DNA of 64,000 nt, from positions 1,426,001 through 1,490,000 of the forward strand of contig CP025095.1 in the NCBI GenBank assembly GCA_002831545.1. Direction: 5' to 3'. How positions within the stretch are numbered: the first letter of the stretch is position 1; each line of letters begins with the position of its first letter. Origin of the DNA: Streptococcus suis. GTDB lineage: Bacteria; Bacillota; Bacilli; Lactobacillales; Streptococcaceae. Below, in pieces: positions 46,643-58,100 of the stretch. Both the position numbers and the translations under genes were made by a program. Below the pieces are notes generated by a model. That model saw nothing but the letters and a program-made list of their open reading frames with translations. It was not told the origin of the DNA and did not search any database.

Positions 46643-46914
46643 TATTCGTGGATTGGTTACCTACAGGTCAATGGTTCTGCCGCGAGTCCTACTCTCTATA
46701 AGCGTGGATCACAATTGTGCCACTTAGTCATTTCGTAGATGACTCAAACCTTGAAGTCCTAAACTCCTTCAAGATACTTTCCATTCAAACATGATTTCAA
46801 TCCTTATTTCTGTCCAAATTCACCCAGTGATTTTGGATAGAAATAGGGATTCCTCATCGCTCTGCGATGATAAAACTTAATGGTCAAAAGTGTACATGAA
46901 AACAAGCGCTAACT
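46643..46914 (-). ncRNA. Candidate guide RNA region of IS copy B
   Basis: Identical to 1-272 as far as compared. It lies between the transposase stop and the left end of the element. Same reasoning and limits as for copy A. Confidence 0.35.
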
Positions 46915-48036
46915 TCAAGCTATTCTTCCTGTCATCATCCCCCAAATAAAACCAGACAATTCTCGTGCAATAGCTGTTTTAGCAACATTTTGTTTCTTAT
47001 TTTTTCCTAGAACAAGTGTGCGATAACGTCTTCTTAAGCGTTCATTAGCCTTATCCGCATAAGCAATCACCTCCACTCGGTTTCCACTTTGTCTCCGTTT
47101 CAATTCTTTGGATTTATACCCAATCGTCCCCTTAGCCAATGATTGTGCAGCTTCTATCAGAAGTCGTCTCACATGGCTATTCCCAGCTTTGGTGATAGCA
47201 CCTCTTCTCTCCTTGTCACCGCTAGAATTTTCGTTAGGAGTTAGCCCAAGATAGGAAGCAAAATGTTGAGCTGTCGCAAAGCGGTTAAAATCACCGATTT
47301 CCGTCACAATGGAAAGTGCGGTTAGTGTTTTAATGCCAATAAAGCAAGAGAGCCATGAGACCTTCTCTTGATAACTGTCGCTTTGACCCAGTTGCTCAAT
47401 TCGCGCATCATACCGTTCTATTTGATCTACTAATTTCTCATAGGTCAATAGGTATTCTGTCAAAATCTCTGCGTAAAGTCCATCAGGATTTAGGGAATGG
47501 AGCCAGCGGACATGTTTCTGTGTCCAATTACTGCTTCCCTCGGTATAGCGAAAATCATGTCGGAGACAGAAGGCAAGAATTTGTTGTTTGATTTTCTTCA
47601 GAGCCACTTTGTGGTCTGTTCTCATGCGGATATATTCTTTGACTTGTTCATCCTCAACAGTAGGAATATGAACAGGCCGATAGCTACGAAAGGCCAGAGC
47701 TTTTGCGAGCTGAGCTGCATCTTTTTTATCAGTCTTAACACGCTTAGATCCTTCCTTCATCACCGTTGTAGGCGCCATCACGATACAGGGAATCCCGTGA
47801 GCTTGTAGCTGGTGATATAGGGTAAATCCAAGACATCCGGCTTCGTAGCCACATAACACTTCTGCATCTTGACCATATAAACGACGAAGCTCATTCACAT
47901 AGTTCACAATATAGCTAACATTTGGACCAACTTTAGTGCTATGTTTGAATTGATTCGCCATCATATCATAATAGCAGAGTGAAAAACTTTCTTTGTGAAC
48001 ATCCATTCCGATGAAAAGTGTGGTAAAATGAAACAT
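46915..48036 (-). CDS. IS110/IS1111-type transposase, copy B
   Basis: A 373-residue protein with intact D12, E65, D103 and D106 and the NSSG segment. It differs from copy A only by Ile in RPVH-I-PTVE and CFIG-I-KTL. Both changes are conservative, so both copies are probably active and moved recently. Confidence 0.93.
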   Translation of the reverse strand: MFHFTTLFIGMDVHKESFSLCYYDMMANQFKHSTKVGPNVSYIVNYVNELRRLYGQDAEVLCGYEAGCLGFTLYHQLQAHGIPCIVMAPTTVMKEGSKRVKTDKKDAAQLAKALAFRSYRPVHIPTVEDEQVKEYIRMRTDHKVALKKIKQQILAFCLRHDFRYTEGSSNWTQKHVRWLHSLNPDGLYAEILTEYLLTYEKLVDQIERYDARIEQLGQSDSYQEKVSWLSCFIGIKTLTALSIVTEIGDFNRFATAQHFASYLGLTPNENSSGDKERRGAITKAGNSHVRRLLIEAAQSLAKGTIGYKSKELKRRQSGNRVEVIAYADKANERLRRRYRTLVLGKNKKQNVAKTAIARELSGFIWGMMTGRIA

Positions 48037-48145
48037 ATAAGACCTCCAATTGAGTGTGGTAATTCCTGTTAGAAGTTGATTGTTTTTTTTATTCTAGTGT
48101 ACAGGTAAATCCACGAATTCTCAACTGGGGGTCTTTACATATTGT

Positions 48146-51100
48146 CTATATTTTGACTTCAACCACTTCTATTCTCTCCCCACCAAGCAAAATCAAATGG
48201 CAGTCTACACGATCTATCTTGTAGGCTTTTTTCAATGCCTCGGCATAGAGTTGCATTTGAGCTTGGTAACGTTGACTGAGTTGGATTGGTTGGTCATATT
48301 TGTCTGTCTTGTAATCAAAGAGGACAATATGATCATCATACAGTAGGTAGCCATCGATAATTCCACGCAGGACAAAGTTTTCCTGAGATACAGGATCTGT
48401 CTGCAAACTTGCAAATGGAGCTTCTCGGTGGAGTTTGTCCGTATTGGCTAGAATTTCTCTTCCTAAGTCTGTATCAAAGAAATCCAAAATCATCTGAACA
48501 TTGATTTTATCTTTAATCGCTTGCTCAGCATGAACAGCTTCTAGAGCTGCTCTTACCGTATCTTCTGTCACCAACCAAGACAGATCCAAGCGTTGCATGA
48601 GTTCATGGACTGCTGATCCGACTTGGGCTCCAGTGATTTTTGGTTTCTTGGAGAAATCTGGCAAGTTGAAGGTCCGTTTTGGCTGGTATTTTTCCATAAC
48701 TTCCATGCCTTCTTGTTCCAAAATAGGCTCATAGAGTTTCTTGATTTGACTTGGAGTCCGTAAACTTGGCAATTCAATGGCAGCCTTATAGCGTTCGTTC
48801 AACTCTTGAACAGAAGACAGCTGGTCCAAGGCCTGGGCGATGTCTTCTGATTGACGAATATCTTTAAGGCTGGTATCTTCTAGCTTACTCTTCAATTTCA
48901 GTTTACCGATCTTCTCCTCTGTCAAATCCTCGTCCGTTACAAAGACTTTCTTGAAGCGCAAGTCTTCTCCTGAAAAAGCCTCATCAATGGCTAGAATCCA
49001 GTCTTGGAAGGTTGCCATGCTTTCACGAGTTGATAGGGCAAGTACGCCATCTTCCTTTTTGCCATCGTATTTTTCAGCTAACTTGTCAGCATTGCCCTTT
49101 CCAACCAGATACAGCTTCTTCTCGGCACGCGTTAGTGCAACGTAAAGCAACCGCATTTGTTCTGAGAGATTAGCAATTTTTAGCTCTTGGAGATTATTTT
49201 GATAGGGAAGGGTGTTCATTAAGACTCGCACCTGAGGCAATGGGCTATTTACCTTATCTTTCATATCCGCTAAATATTGGATACCTAGACCATTTTTCCG
49301 GCTGATAATGACTGACCAGTAATGGTCTTCCAAGTTGAATCGCTTATCGATGTTCATGAGGAAGACATATTTGAACTCCAAACCTTTTGACTTATGGATG
49401 GTCATAAGCTGTACAGCATTTTGCGGTAGAAACTCTTGTACATCTGCCAAGTCCTTGTCATTTGCTAAGGCACGGTCAATCATGGCGATGAAACGAGACA
49501 AGCCCTTGTAGCCTGTTTTTTCGAACTGGTTGGCACGCAGACCTAGTGCATATAGATTGGCCTGACGCTTGCTACCATTTGGAAGAGCACCAACATAGTC
49601 ATAGTAGAATTTTTCATTGAAAATCTTCCAAATCAAGTCATAAATAGAATGCAGTTTGGCAAAAGCACGCCAGTTTTCTAAGATAGACAAGAAATCCTTG
49701 ATTTTCTTCTTCAACTCTCCTGACATAAGTTCAGGATGTTGCCCATTTGTTTGATGGGCTATTTCCATTTTCTGGTACAAGAAACCGGTCCCAGCCTGCA
49801 AGGAAATCCGTGTCAGCTCATCCTCATCGAATCGGAACATAGGCGATTTAAGCAGGGCAACCAAGGCATAGTCATTGAGTGGATTATTGATAACCCGCAA
49901 GGTATCCAGCATGATCATGACTTCTAAAGATTGCAAATAGGAGGCTGCTCCACCATCTGCCACAATTGGAATCCCGTGTTTTTCAAAAATGGACATAATG
50001 AGGTCATTGTGCGTCCGTTTTTGCACCAAGAGAGTGATATCCTTGAAGTCTGCTCCTTCTTCATTGTGAAGACGAATAATCTCTTTTGCAACGACCTCAA
50101 TTTCACCAGCAGTCAGAGGTGTTTCCTCCTCAGCATCCATTGAAGAATGTGCGCTCTCCTGCTGGTCGTAAATGAAGTATTCCATCTCATGCTTGGGCTG
50201 GGCAATTTTTTGACCAGGACTACCAGCCACTAGACTGTGGGTGTCGTCATACTTGATTTCCCCTACTTGACGGTCCATCAGACGCGTGAAAATAGCATTT
50301 GTTGCCTCCAAGACCTCAATCTGACTACGGAAGTTTTCCTTGAGTAATATCAATTTCCCAGCCTGAGGATTTTCCTGATACAATTCAAATTTCTCTTGGA
50401 AAATCATCGGATCCGCCTGACGGAATCGATAGATGGACTGCTTAATATCGCCCACCATAAAGCGGTTGTGACCGTTAGACAGCAGGTCCAACATTCGCTC
50501 TTGGCTATGGTTGTTATCCTGGTACTCGTCCACCATGACTTCGTGGTATTTTTCTTGGAAAAACTGGCGGATGTCTGCATTTTCTTCTAAAATACGAATA
50601 GCGAAATGCCCAATATCACCAAACTCAAAAGCTGCTTCCTTGATTTTGACATCCAGATAAGCCTGCGAAAAATCCAAGACAAAGTCACGTAATAATACGA
50701 GCAGTGGCAAAGCTTGAATCTGATAGTCTTTCAGCAGGGTTAATTCATAGACTTCCTGACCCAAATCTCGTAGTCCAGAGATAATCTGGCTCTTGCCAGC
50801 ATTGTATTCTTCTTTAAAGGCTATCAAATGCTCATCTTTTGGTCGATTGGCATTGGTCAGGCCTTTGCCTCTGGACTGGTCATTGATGAGAAGGACTCTT
50901 TCAACCCGCTCCATCAACTGCTTGGAATCCAGATGGTCTATACCAGTTAACAATTCGATTACATCTTCAACGCTTGAAAAATACTTAGCAGAACCAAAGT
51001 CATTTCTGCCCCATTCCACATGGTAGCGGAAGAAATCTGCAGCTTGATAGAGCTTGTCTAACACTTTTTCCTTAAAGCCTTGCTCTAGCATCTGCTCTAT

Positions 51101-51796
51101 ACGCTCTTGACTGTACAAATCAGCTTGAACAGCTTGCTCTTTCAGCCATTTAGTTGGACTGCTTGTCGATTGGCTAAAATCATGTACCTGATAAATAACC
51201 TGACGGAAACCACTGTTATCCTTGCGGTTGCCCGAAAAATTGCCAACCAGTTTGCGGAATGCACCATTTTCATCCTGTTCAAGATAATCTGCAAAGAGCT
51301 GGTCAAAAACCTCTTTTTTCAGACTCGCTTTTTCTGTCTCATCCTGTAAAATCCGAAACTGCGGAGAAATACCAAGGCTATAACCATAGGTTGTCACCAA
51401 TTTCTGCGTAAAGGAGTCCATGGTACCAATATCCGCCTTGGTCAAATCCGCCAACTGGGCAGACAAATGCTGTCGCAATTCCATATCGGTCGTCTCCGAA
51501 ATGGTTTCATTGAGATTTTTCTCGATCCGCTCCTTCAACTCACCAGCCGCTTTGACTGTAAAGGTCGAGATAAAGAGCTGGTCAATCCCGACACCACGCT
51601 TCAACTTATCCAAAATCCGTTGAACCATAACGAAGGTCTTGCCTGACCCAGCCGATGCAGAGACCAGAACATTCTGACCATGCGTGTAGATGGCTTCAAT
51701 CTGCTCAGGTGTGCGTTTTTGTTGCTTATCAGAATTGGCTTCCGCCAGCTGCACAGCCTTGATTTCTTCCGAGTTTAAAAATTCTTCAAAAGCCAT
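48146..51796 (-). CDS. rexA: ATP-dependent exonuclease/helicase subunit A
   Basis: This 1216-residue AddA-type protein works with RexB to process double-strand ends. It has a UvrD-like helicase (Walker [33 protein letters not shown]) and a C-terminal RecB-type nuclease ([23 protein letters not shown]). The ATG at 51796 overlaps the rexB stop (TAATG); a longer frame to 51829 is inside rexB. The TAG stop and two bases of the last codon fall in sequence shared by both IS copies, so the IS has redefined the C-terminus. Confidence 0.95.
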   Translation of the reverse strand: MAFEEFLNSEEIKAVQLAEANSDKQQKRTPEQIEAIYTHGQNVLVSASAGSGKTFVMVQRILDKLKRGVGIDQLFISTFTVKAAGELKERIEKNLNETISETTDMELRQHLSAQLADLTKADIGTMDSFTQKLVTTYGYSLGISPQFRILQDETEKASLKKEVFDQLFADYLEQDENGAFRKLVGNFSGNRKDNSGFRQVIYQVHDFSQSTSSPTKWLKEQAVQADLYSQERIEQMLEQGFKEKVLDKLYQAADFFRYHVEWGRNDFGSAKYFSSVEDVIELLTGIDHLDSKQLMERVERVLLINDQSRGKGLTNANRPKDEHLIAFKEEYNAGKSQIISGLRDLGQEVYELTLLKDYQIQALPLLVLLRDFVLDFSQAYLDVKIKEAAFEFGDIGHFAIRILEENADIRQFFQEKYHEVMVDEYQDNNHSQERMLDLLSNGHNRFMVGDIKQSIYRFRQADPMIFQEKFELYQENPQAGKLILLKENFRSQIEVLEATNAIFTRLMDRQVGEIKYDDTHSLVAGSPGQKIAQPKHEMEYFIYDQQESAHSSMDAEEETPLTAGEIEVVAKEIIRLHNEEGADFKDITLLVQKRTHNDLIMSIFEKHGIPIVADGGAASYLQSLEVMIMLDTLRVINNPLNDYALVALLKSPMFRFDEDELTRISLQAGTGFLYQKMEIAHQTNGQHPELMSGELKKKIKDFLSILENWRAFAKLHSIYDLIWKIFNEKFYYDYVGALPNGSKRQANLYALGLRANQFEKTGYKGLSRFIAMIDRALANDKDLADVQEFLPQNAVQLMTIHKSKGLEFKYVFLMNIDKRFNLEDHYWSVIISRKNGLGIQYLADMKDKVNSPLPQVRVLMNTLPYQNNLQELKIANLSEQMRLLYVALTRAEKKLYLVGKGNADKLAEKYDGKKEDGVLALSTRESMATFQDWILAIDEAFSGEDLRFKKVFVTDEDLTEEKIGKLKLKSKLEDTSLKDIRQSEDIAQALDQLSSVQELNERYKAAIELPSLRTPSQIKKLYEPILEQEGMEVMEKYQPKRTFNLPDFSKKPKITGAQVGSAVHELMQRLDLSWLVTEDTVRAALEAVHAEQAIKDKINVQMILDFFDTDLGREILANTDKLHREAPFASLQTDPVSQENFVLRGIIDGYLLYDDHIVLFDYKTDKYDQPIQLSQRYQAQMQLYAEALKKAYKIDRVDCHLILLGGERIEVVEVKI

Positions 51797-54700
51797 TAGT
51801 CCTGACCTCCTTTCATTCGTTCCATCCAATCTTGACGCTTGGCCTCTTTGACCAACCGCCGTGCCATACCCATATGTCGATCCGCCTCAAAACCAGTGAT
51901 TGCCTTCAGCTGCTCACCTGCCACCGAACGCCCATCTTTTGTATAAGGGTTAATAGCAAAGCGACCATCCAGGATGTCCTTGGCAGCTTGTTTGTAGAGT
52001 TCTTGGTTGTGGTTCAATAACACCGCAAACTCATCTTCCGTATAGAGTTGGTTACGAGTCTGATAAAAATGATTGAGCCCCAGACTTTCCTCCTTCAAGA
52101 AAAGCCCCTTGTAAGCCAAGCTAGTATTGGCAGCTCCTTCTAGCTGTTCTAAATTCTTCGTGTCTTTTAATTTGATAATCGGATCCTGCAAATGCAAATA
52201 CATAGCTCCAAAAACAGGTTTATCCTTGGTTTCATCCAGCTCTTGTAAGGCTGCCAAGTAGGTTACCAACTGAGGTTTAAGACCATTGTAAAAATCCCCA
52301 ACTGAAAAAGATTGGTCACTGGACTTGTAATCCACAACACCGACAGCCTGATTGATTTGTAAGGTATCCAAGCGGTCAATGGTACCATTTACATGCACAC
52401 TCTTACCATTTTGAAGGTCAAAAACCAGCGCCTTATCCTGACGGAAACTCTTTTCCTGACCATCAATTTCCACCAAATCATTATCCCGCAAAATGGTTGC
52501 ACTGGAGCGAGCAATCTTATCCAGCACCTCCTCCGTATAACGAGCATCCGCATCCTGGTTATAAAACATAGCAAATTCTGCCTCGTCACGTGTACGCAGG
52601 ATGGCCTTGTCCACTTTTTGATCAAAATCTAGCTCAGATTGGTCCATGACCACTCGTTCAAAAATCCGATGCAAGAACAAACCATGCTGAAAGGCAGTCG
52701 GATGGATGGATTCCTGTTCCCGCAAGCGAAGAACATTACGGACAAAGTAAAGATATTGGTTGTTGTAAAAATTGGTTAAGCTGGATGCTGAAAGATTGAG
52801 CGGCTTATCCTCTGGATATAAAGCAGCCAATGTATCAGCTGAAAGCTGTTTAGAAGTAATTTCGCCAGTAATGGTCGGAATTTCAATGCCTTGCGACTCC
52901 AATTTCTTCTTCAAATGGCGAACCAAGACTGTCCAGAAGGCCCTCTGCCCTTCCCATTCTTCATGATCAAGAGAGGGTCTTTCCGACTCAATCAAACGGG
53001 ATAAGAGACTCTTGTAGTGACCGATGTCTTGCGGACTAAGTGTTTTCATCCTTCCACGTTCTTCGGATTTCAGCCCCATTTTTTGGAGAATCTTAATGTA
53101 GGGTGACAGACTATCTTCACCTTCGTTATAAATCTGAGGAGTTGAAATGACTAACTGTTCCGTCGCAACATTCAGCAGAGACATCATGGCTGCATGGTTC
53201 TTCTTGATATTCTCTCGGCTGACCAAATCGAAACGTGAAGAACTGGCTGAAACAAGATTGACTTTTTCCATCTCTTCTTCTGTCAATAGACTGGTATTCT
53301 TAGCAACTTTTGGAAAATTAGACTGGCCCATCCCGATAGCATAAACATACTTTGCAGTGTGTGGCTCAATCAAATCATAGGATTTGACATTGACCACATC
53401 AACCGTTGCAGGAACGGTACGATAGTGGCTGGCCTGCATTCCAGCCTGTAAAATAGCCAGAAAATCATCCATTTTCAATTTTTCTTTTCCGAAAACCTGA
53501 TGAAAATTCTCAAGAATATAGGTAAAACTTTTCCAGACCTGCTCTTCTTTTTCTTGCTCTATTTCGCTCAAATTTCGAGACATTTTTTCCATATTTTTAG
53601 GAAGCTCAATCGCCTCCAAAAATGCCATAAATTTCTCAAGCAAGGCAGCTCCAGATTGTGGTCCAGCCTTAAACAGCTGGTTCAAAGGTTCCATAATCTT
53701 AGCACGTAGGGGTTCCAAGACATTCAAATCATAAACAAGCCTTTTCTCCTTAATGACTTCAGCGTCATAGTCTGCTCTGCTATTGGCCACAAACGCCCTC
53801 GAAAAAGCAGCCTGGCCTTTCATATCCGCAAAGAGGATGTAAGACTCAAATAGGTCCAGCTCCTTTTGGGAAATGCTGGCGTACAAACCAGATTTGAGGA
53901 GATTGAGCAGGTCTTCCGAACGGAAACGATAGCGACGCAAGCGCTCCAAGGACTCCACAAAATGGACCAGAGGATGATGACTCATCTCCTCTGCCTTGCC
54001 GAAATAGTAAGGAATGTCATACTTGTCAAAAATCTTGCCAATCTGCAACTTGTAGCTATCCACATCACCCAAGAGCAACAAAATGTCTTTATAGCGTACC
54101 CCTTGGTGTATGTGTTGGCGAATTGCAGTCGCAACCTGCTCCACCTCTTCTTTTTGGTTAACGACCTCCCATAGCTGGATTTTTTCTTGGTCTGCTGGAG
54201 TCAACTCAAGTAAGGTTCCGCTATAATCATAAATCGACTCCATATTCTTTGAAAATTTTCCAATACTATCCAAGACTGGCTCTTGACCAATATATGAAAT
54301 CTTTGTCTGGAATTGGGCTGATAACTGGCGCAAAAAGTCAACATTAGCTTGATAAACATTTCCTTCAATATAGGTCGCTTGCACAGCTTTCTTGCTGGCA
54401 TATACACCAATCAGGATTTCCGACACCCGTTCATTTAAAGCACTTACTAAAGCTTCTTCTTCTGCCGAAAAACGAGAAAATCCGTCTACCACCAGCACAA
54501 TGTTCTTCAACTGCTCATCCAACTGACCAGTTTCTACCAGGCCAGTCAGCTGTGCTAACTTAGACTGATGCTCAAAGCCTTCTTTGGACAAAATGTCTGT
54601 TACAGCCAGAAAAATCTTTACCAAGTCTGCCTGCTTATCTGGTGAGTCCATGGCTTCCAAGTCCAAAATAGACATATTTGCCCGTTGCAATTCTTTGTAT

Positions 54701-55062
54701 AAAGCAACCAGCTGATTAATGAAACCAAAATCTGTCTGCAAACGACCATAGACTTTCAAGTCGCCATCTTCAAATTGCGATAGAACACGAAAGAAAATCA
54801 TTGCCAGACCAACATCATCCAGCGGTTGACTTGCTTCTTTCCTATCAATCATCAAATAGCGGGCCAATTGCCCAAAACGGGTCACGATAATATCAAAAGT
54901 TGCCTGTTCAGGTAGGTATTCCAAAACCTTGCGTTCCATCTCAAAGGATAGAGAGTTTGGAGCAATATAAAAAACTCGCTTACCTTCCTTAGCAAATTCT
55001 GCTGCGGTATCCGTTAAATACTGCGTCAGAGGATTGCGAATATCTGTATAGACTAATTTCAT
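51796..55062 (-). CDS. rexB: ATP-dependent exonuclease subunit B
   Basis: This 1088-residue AddB-type protein has an N-terminal inactive helicase-like domain ([18 protein letters not shown]) and a C-terminal nuclease domain ([21 protein letters not shown]). Streptococcal RexB lacks the iron-sulfur cysteines of Bacillus AddB, and no Cys cluster is seen here. It is the first gene of rexBA. An extended -10 (TTTGATATACT, hexamer at 55100-55105) lies about 40 bases upstream. Confidence 0.95.
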   Translation of the reverse strand: MKLVYTDIRNPLTQYLTDTAAEFAKEGKRVFYIAPNSLSFEMERKVLEYLPEQATFDIIVTRFGQLARYLMIDRKEASQPLDDVGLAMIFFRVLSQFEDGDLKVYGRLQTDFGFINQLVALYKELQRANMSILDLEAMDSPDKQADLVKIFLAVTDILSKEGFEHQSKLAQLTGLVETGQLDEQLKNIVLVVDGFSRFSAEEEALVSALNERVSEILIGVYASKKAVQATYIEGNVYQANVDFLRQLSAQFQTKISYIGQEPVLDSIGKFSKNMESIYDYSGTLLELTPADQEKIQLWEVVNQKEEVEQVATAIRQHIHQGVRYKDILLLLGDVDSYKLQIGKIFDKYDIPYYFGKAEEMSHHPLVHFVESLERLRRYRFRSEDLLNLLKSGLYASISQKELDLFESYILFADMKGQAAFSRAFVANSRADYDAEVIKEKRLVYDLNVLEPLRAKIMEPLNQLFKAGPQSGAALLEKFMAFLEAIELPKNMEKMSRNLSEIEQEKEEQVWKSFTYILENFHQVFGKEKLKMDDFLAILQAGMQASHYRTVPATVDVVNVKSYDLIEPHTAKYVYAIGMGQSNFPKVAKNTSLLTEEEMEKVNLVSASSSRFDLVSRENIKKNHAAMMSLLNVATEQLVISTPQIYNEGEDSLSPYIKILQKMGLKSEERGRMKTLSPQDIGHYKSLLSRLIESERPSLDHEEWEGQRAFWTVLVRHLKKKLESQGIEIPTITGEITSKQLSADTLAALYPEDKPLNLSASSLTNFYNNQYLYFVRNVLRLREQESIHPTAFQHGLFLHRIFERVVMDQSELDFDQKVDKAILRTRDEAEFAMFYNQDADARYTEEVLDKIARSSATILRDNDLVEIDGQEKSFRQDKALVFDLQNGKSVHVNGTIDRLDTLQINQAVGVVDYKSSDQSFSVGDFYNGLKPQLVTYLAALQELDETKDKPVFGAMYLHLQDPIIKLKDTKNLEQLEGAANTSLAYKGLFLKEESLGLNHFYQTRNQLYTEDEFAVLLNHNQELYKQAAKDILDGRFAINPYTKDGRSVAGEQLKAITGFEADRHMGMARRLVKEAKRQDWMERMKGGQD

Positions 55063-55121
55063 ATCAAATTCTCATTCTTTCATTGAACTTACTATGTCTA
55101 GTATATCAAAAATGCGTATAC

Positions 55122-55150
55122 AAAAAAAGGAAAGGCGAACCTTTCCTTTT
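55122..55150. terminator. Terminator after the surface protein gene
   Basis: aaaggaaagg/cctttccttt with loop cgaa, T-run on both strands. It separates the surface protein from the rexB promoter. Confidence 0.9.
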
Positions 55151-55189
55151 ATTATTTTACCTGAATAGGAATTAGGAAAAATAATTTAA

Positions 55190-58100
55190 TTAGTCTTCGT
55201 TGCGACGACGTTTGCCTGCAAGAGCGATTGCGGCAACCAGCATCGCTGCACCAAGGACGCCAGCTGAAGATGAAGCTTCGCCAGTATTTGGCAATTGAGC
55301 CGCACCAGCTTTAGCAGTTGTTGGAGCTACAGGAGCCTGTGGTTTTGGTGCAACAGGGTTGCTTGCCTTACGGTAAACATGATATGTATTACCATCACCA
55401 TCAGTATATGTCTTACCTGTAAACTCGTATCCTGGGATTGACTTGTTCGGTGTTGTACCTTCCTCTTGCGGTGCAATTGGGTTACCGTCTTCGTCAACGT
55501 GGTTTGTTACAACCTTAGTTACCTTACGGTAGATATGTGTTGTGTTACCGTCTGGATCTGTTACAGTCTTACCTGTGAACTCGTATCCTGGGATTGACTT
55601 GTTCGGTGTTGTACCCTCTTCTTGCGGTGCAATTGGGTTACCGTCTTCGTCAACGTGGTTTGTTACAACTTTAGTTACCTTACGGTAGATGTGTGTTGTG
55701 TTACCGTCTGGATCTGTTACAGTCTTACCTGTGAACTCGTATCCTGGGATTGACTTGTTAGGTGTTGTACCCTCTTCTTGCGGTGCAATTGGGTTACCGT
55801 CTTCGTCAACGTGGTTTGTTACAACCTTCTTAGCAGGTGTTTCTACTTTACGGTAAACGTATGTTACTTCAGTAGTCTTACCACCTACAACAGTACCAGT
55901 TTCTGAACCTTCCACACGAACAAGCTCATAAGTTGTACCATCTTCTGTAGTGATAGTGTTTGGCTTGTTATCAGTTGTGTCATAAGACTTACCTGCTGGA
56001 GCGTCTGTTTCGTCGTTAACAGGTGTCTTAAGCACATTGCCATTTTCATCCACATAGTTCACCACAACGTTACCATTTTGAACGTAAGGGACTGGTGTGT
56101 CAACGCCAGAATCATCTGGTGTTGGTGGTACATAACCCTTACCTGGATCTGTTGGATCAACTGGTTTCAATGGTTCGTTGGTCTTAGGATCTACTGGTGT
56201 GTAGCCTGGAACGTTTGGAATCACTGTATCTGGAGTTGGTGTTACTGGTACATCTGGGTTGTTTGGATCAAACGGATATGGAACTTTTGGTTCTTCTCCT
56301 GCTGGTACACCTGGAATTTGTGGGATCCAGTTAGCGACTTTCTTATACACATAAGTGATCTCAATTGTCTTACCGCCTTCAACTGTACCTGTTTCAGAAC
56401 CAATTGTCTTAGACGGAATCAAGACATAACGTGAACCATCTTCTGTAACAATCTCAACTGGCTTGTTGTCAGTTGTGTCATAAGACTTACCTGCTGGAGC
56501 GTCTGTTTCGTCGTTAACAGGTGTCTTAAGCACATTGCCATTTTCATCCACGTAGTTCACCACAACGTTACCATTTTGAACGTAAGGGATTGGTGTGTCA
56601 ACGCCAGTTTCGTCTGGTGTTGGTGGCACATAACCCTTGCTTGGATCTGTTGGATCAACTGGTTTCAGTGGCTCGTTTGTCTTAGGATCTACTGGTGTGT
56701 AGCCTGGAACATGTGGAATGGATGGAACTTCACCATTTGTACCTGGTGTTGTTGGATCAATTGGCTTATCTGGGTTAGTTGGGTCGAATGGATATGGAAC
56801 TTTTGGTTCTTCTCCTGCTGGTACACCTGGAATTTGTGGGATCCAGTTAGCGACTTTCTTATACACATAAGTGATCTCAATTGTCTTACCACCTTCAACT
56901 GTACCGTTTTCTGAACCAACTGTCTTAGACGGAATCAAGACATAACGTGAACCATCTTCTGTAACAATCTCAACTGGCTTGTTATCAGTTGTGTCATAAG
57001 ACTTACCTGCTGGAGCGTCTGTTTCGTCGTTAACAGGTGTCTTAATTACTGTACCATCTTCGGTCACGTAGTTCACCACAACGTTACCATTTTGAACGTA
57101 AGGGATTGGTGTGTCAACGCCAGAATCATCTGGTGTTGGTGGTACATAACCCTTACCTGGATCTGTTGGATCAACTGGTTTCAATGGTTCGTTGGTCTTA
57201 GGATCTACTGGTGTGTAGCCTGGAACGTTTGGAATGGATGGAACTTCACCATCTGGGTAAGGTGTTGTTGGATCAATTGGCTTATCTGGGGTAGTTGGAT
57301 CGAATGGATATGGAACTTTTGGTTCTTCTCCTGCTGGTACACCTGGAATTTGTGGGATCCAGTTAGCGACTTTCTTATACACATAAGTGATCTCAATTGT
57401 CTTACCACCTTCAACTGTACCGTTTTCTGTACCAATTGTCTTAGACGGAATCAAGACATAACGTGAACCATCTTCTGTAACAATCTCTGTTGGTTTGTTA
57501 TCTGTTGTGTCATAAGACGTACCTGCTGGAGCGTCTGTTTCGTCGTTAACAGGTGTCTTAAGCACATTGCCATTTTCATCCACGTAGTTCACCACAACGT
57601 TACCATTTTGAACGTAAGGGACTGGTGTGTCAACGCCAGAATCATCTGGTGTTGGTGGTACATAACCCTTACCTGGATCTGTTGGATCAACTGGTTTCAA
57701 TGGTTCGTTGGTCTTAGGATCTACTGGTGTGAAGCCTGGAACATGTGGAATTGATGGAACTTCACCATTTGTACCTGGTGTTGTTGGATCAATTGGCTTA
57801 TCTGGGTTAGTTGGGTCGAATGGATATGGAACTTTTGGTTCTTGTCCTTCAGGAACACCTGGAATTTGTGGAACCCAGTTCGCAACTTTTTTATACACAT
57901 AAGTGATTTCTGTTGTCTTACCACCTTCAACTGTACCGTTTTCTGTACCAATTGTCTTAGACGGAATCAAGACATAACGTGAACCATCTTCTGTAACAAT
58001 CTCAACTGGTTTGTTATCTGTTGTGTCATAAGACTTACCTGCTGGAGCATCTGTTTCGTCTTTAACAGGTGCCTTAATTACTGTACCATCTTCGGTCACG

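Larger units (their letters stand above)
46643..48150 (-). mobile_element. IS110-family insertion sequence, copy B
   Basis: Direct repeat of copy A, offset by 46642 bases, with the same subterminal inverted repeats. Left of it, gcattggccactctga resembles the bases left of the third element (gcatgcccattctga), which suggests a shared target type or a boundary a few bases further out. The right end supplies the rexA stop codon. Confidence 0.9.
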
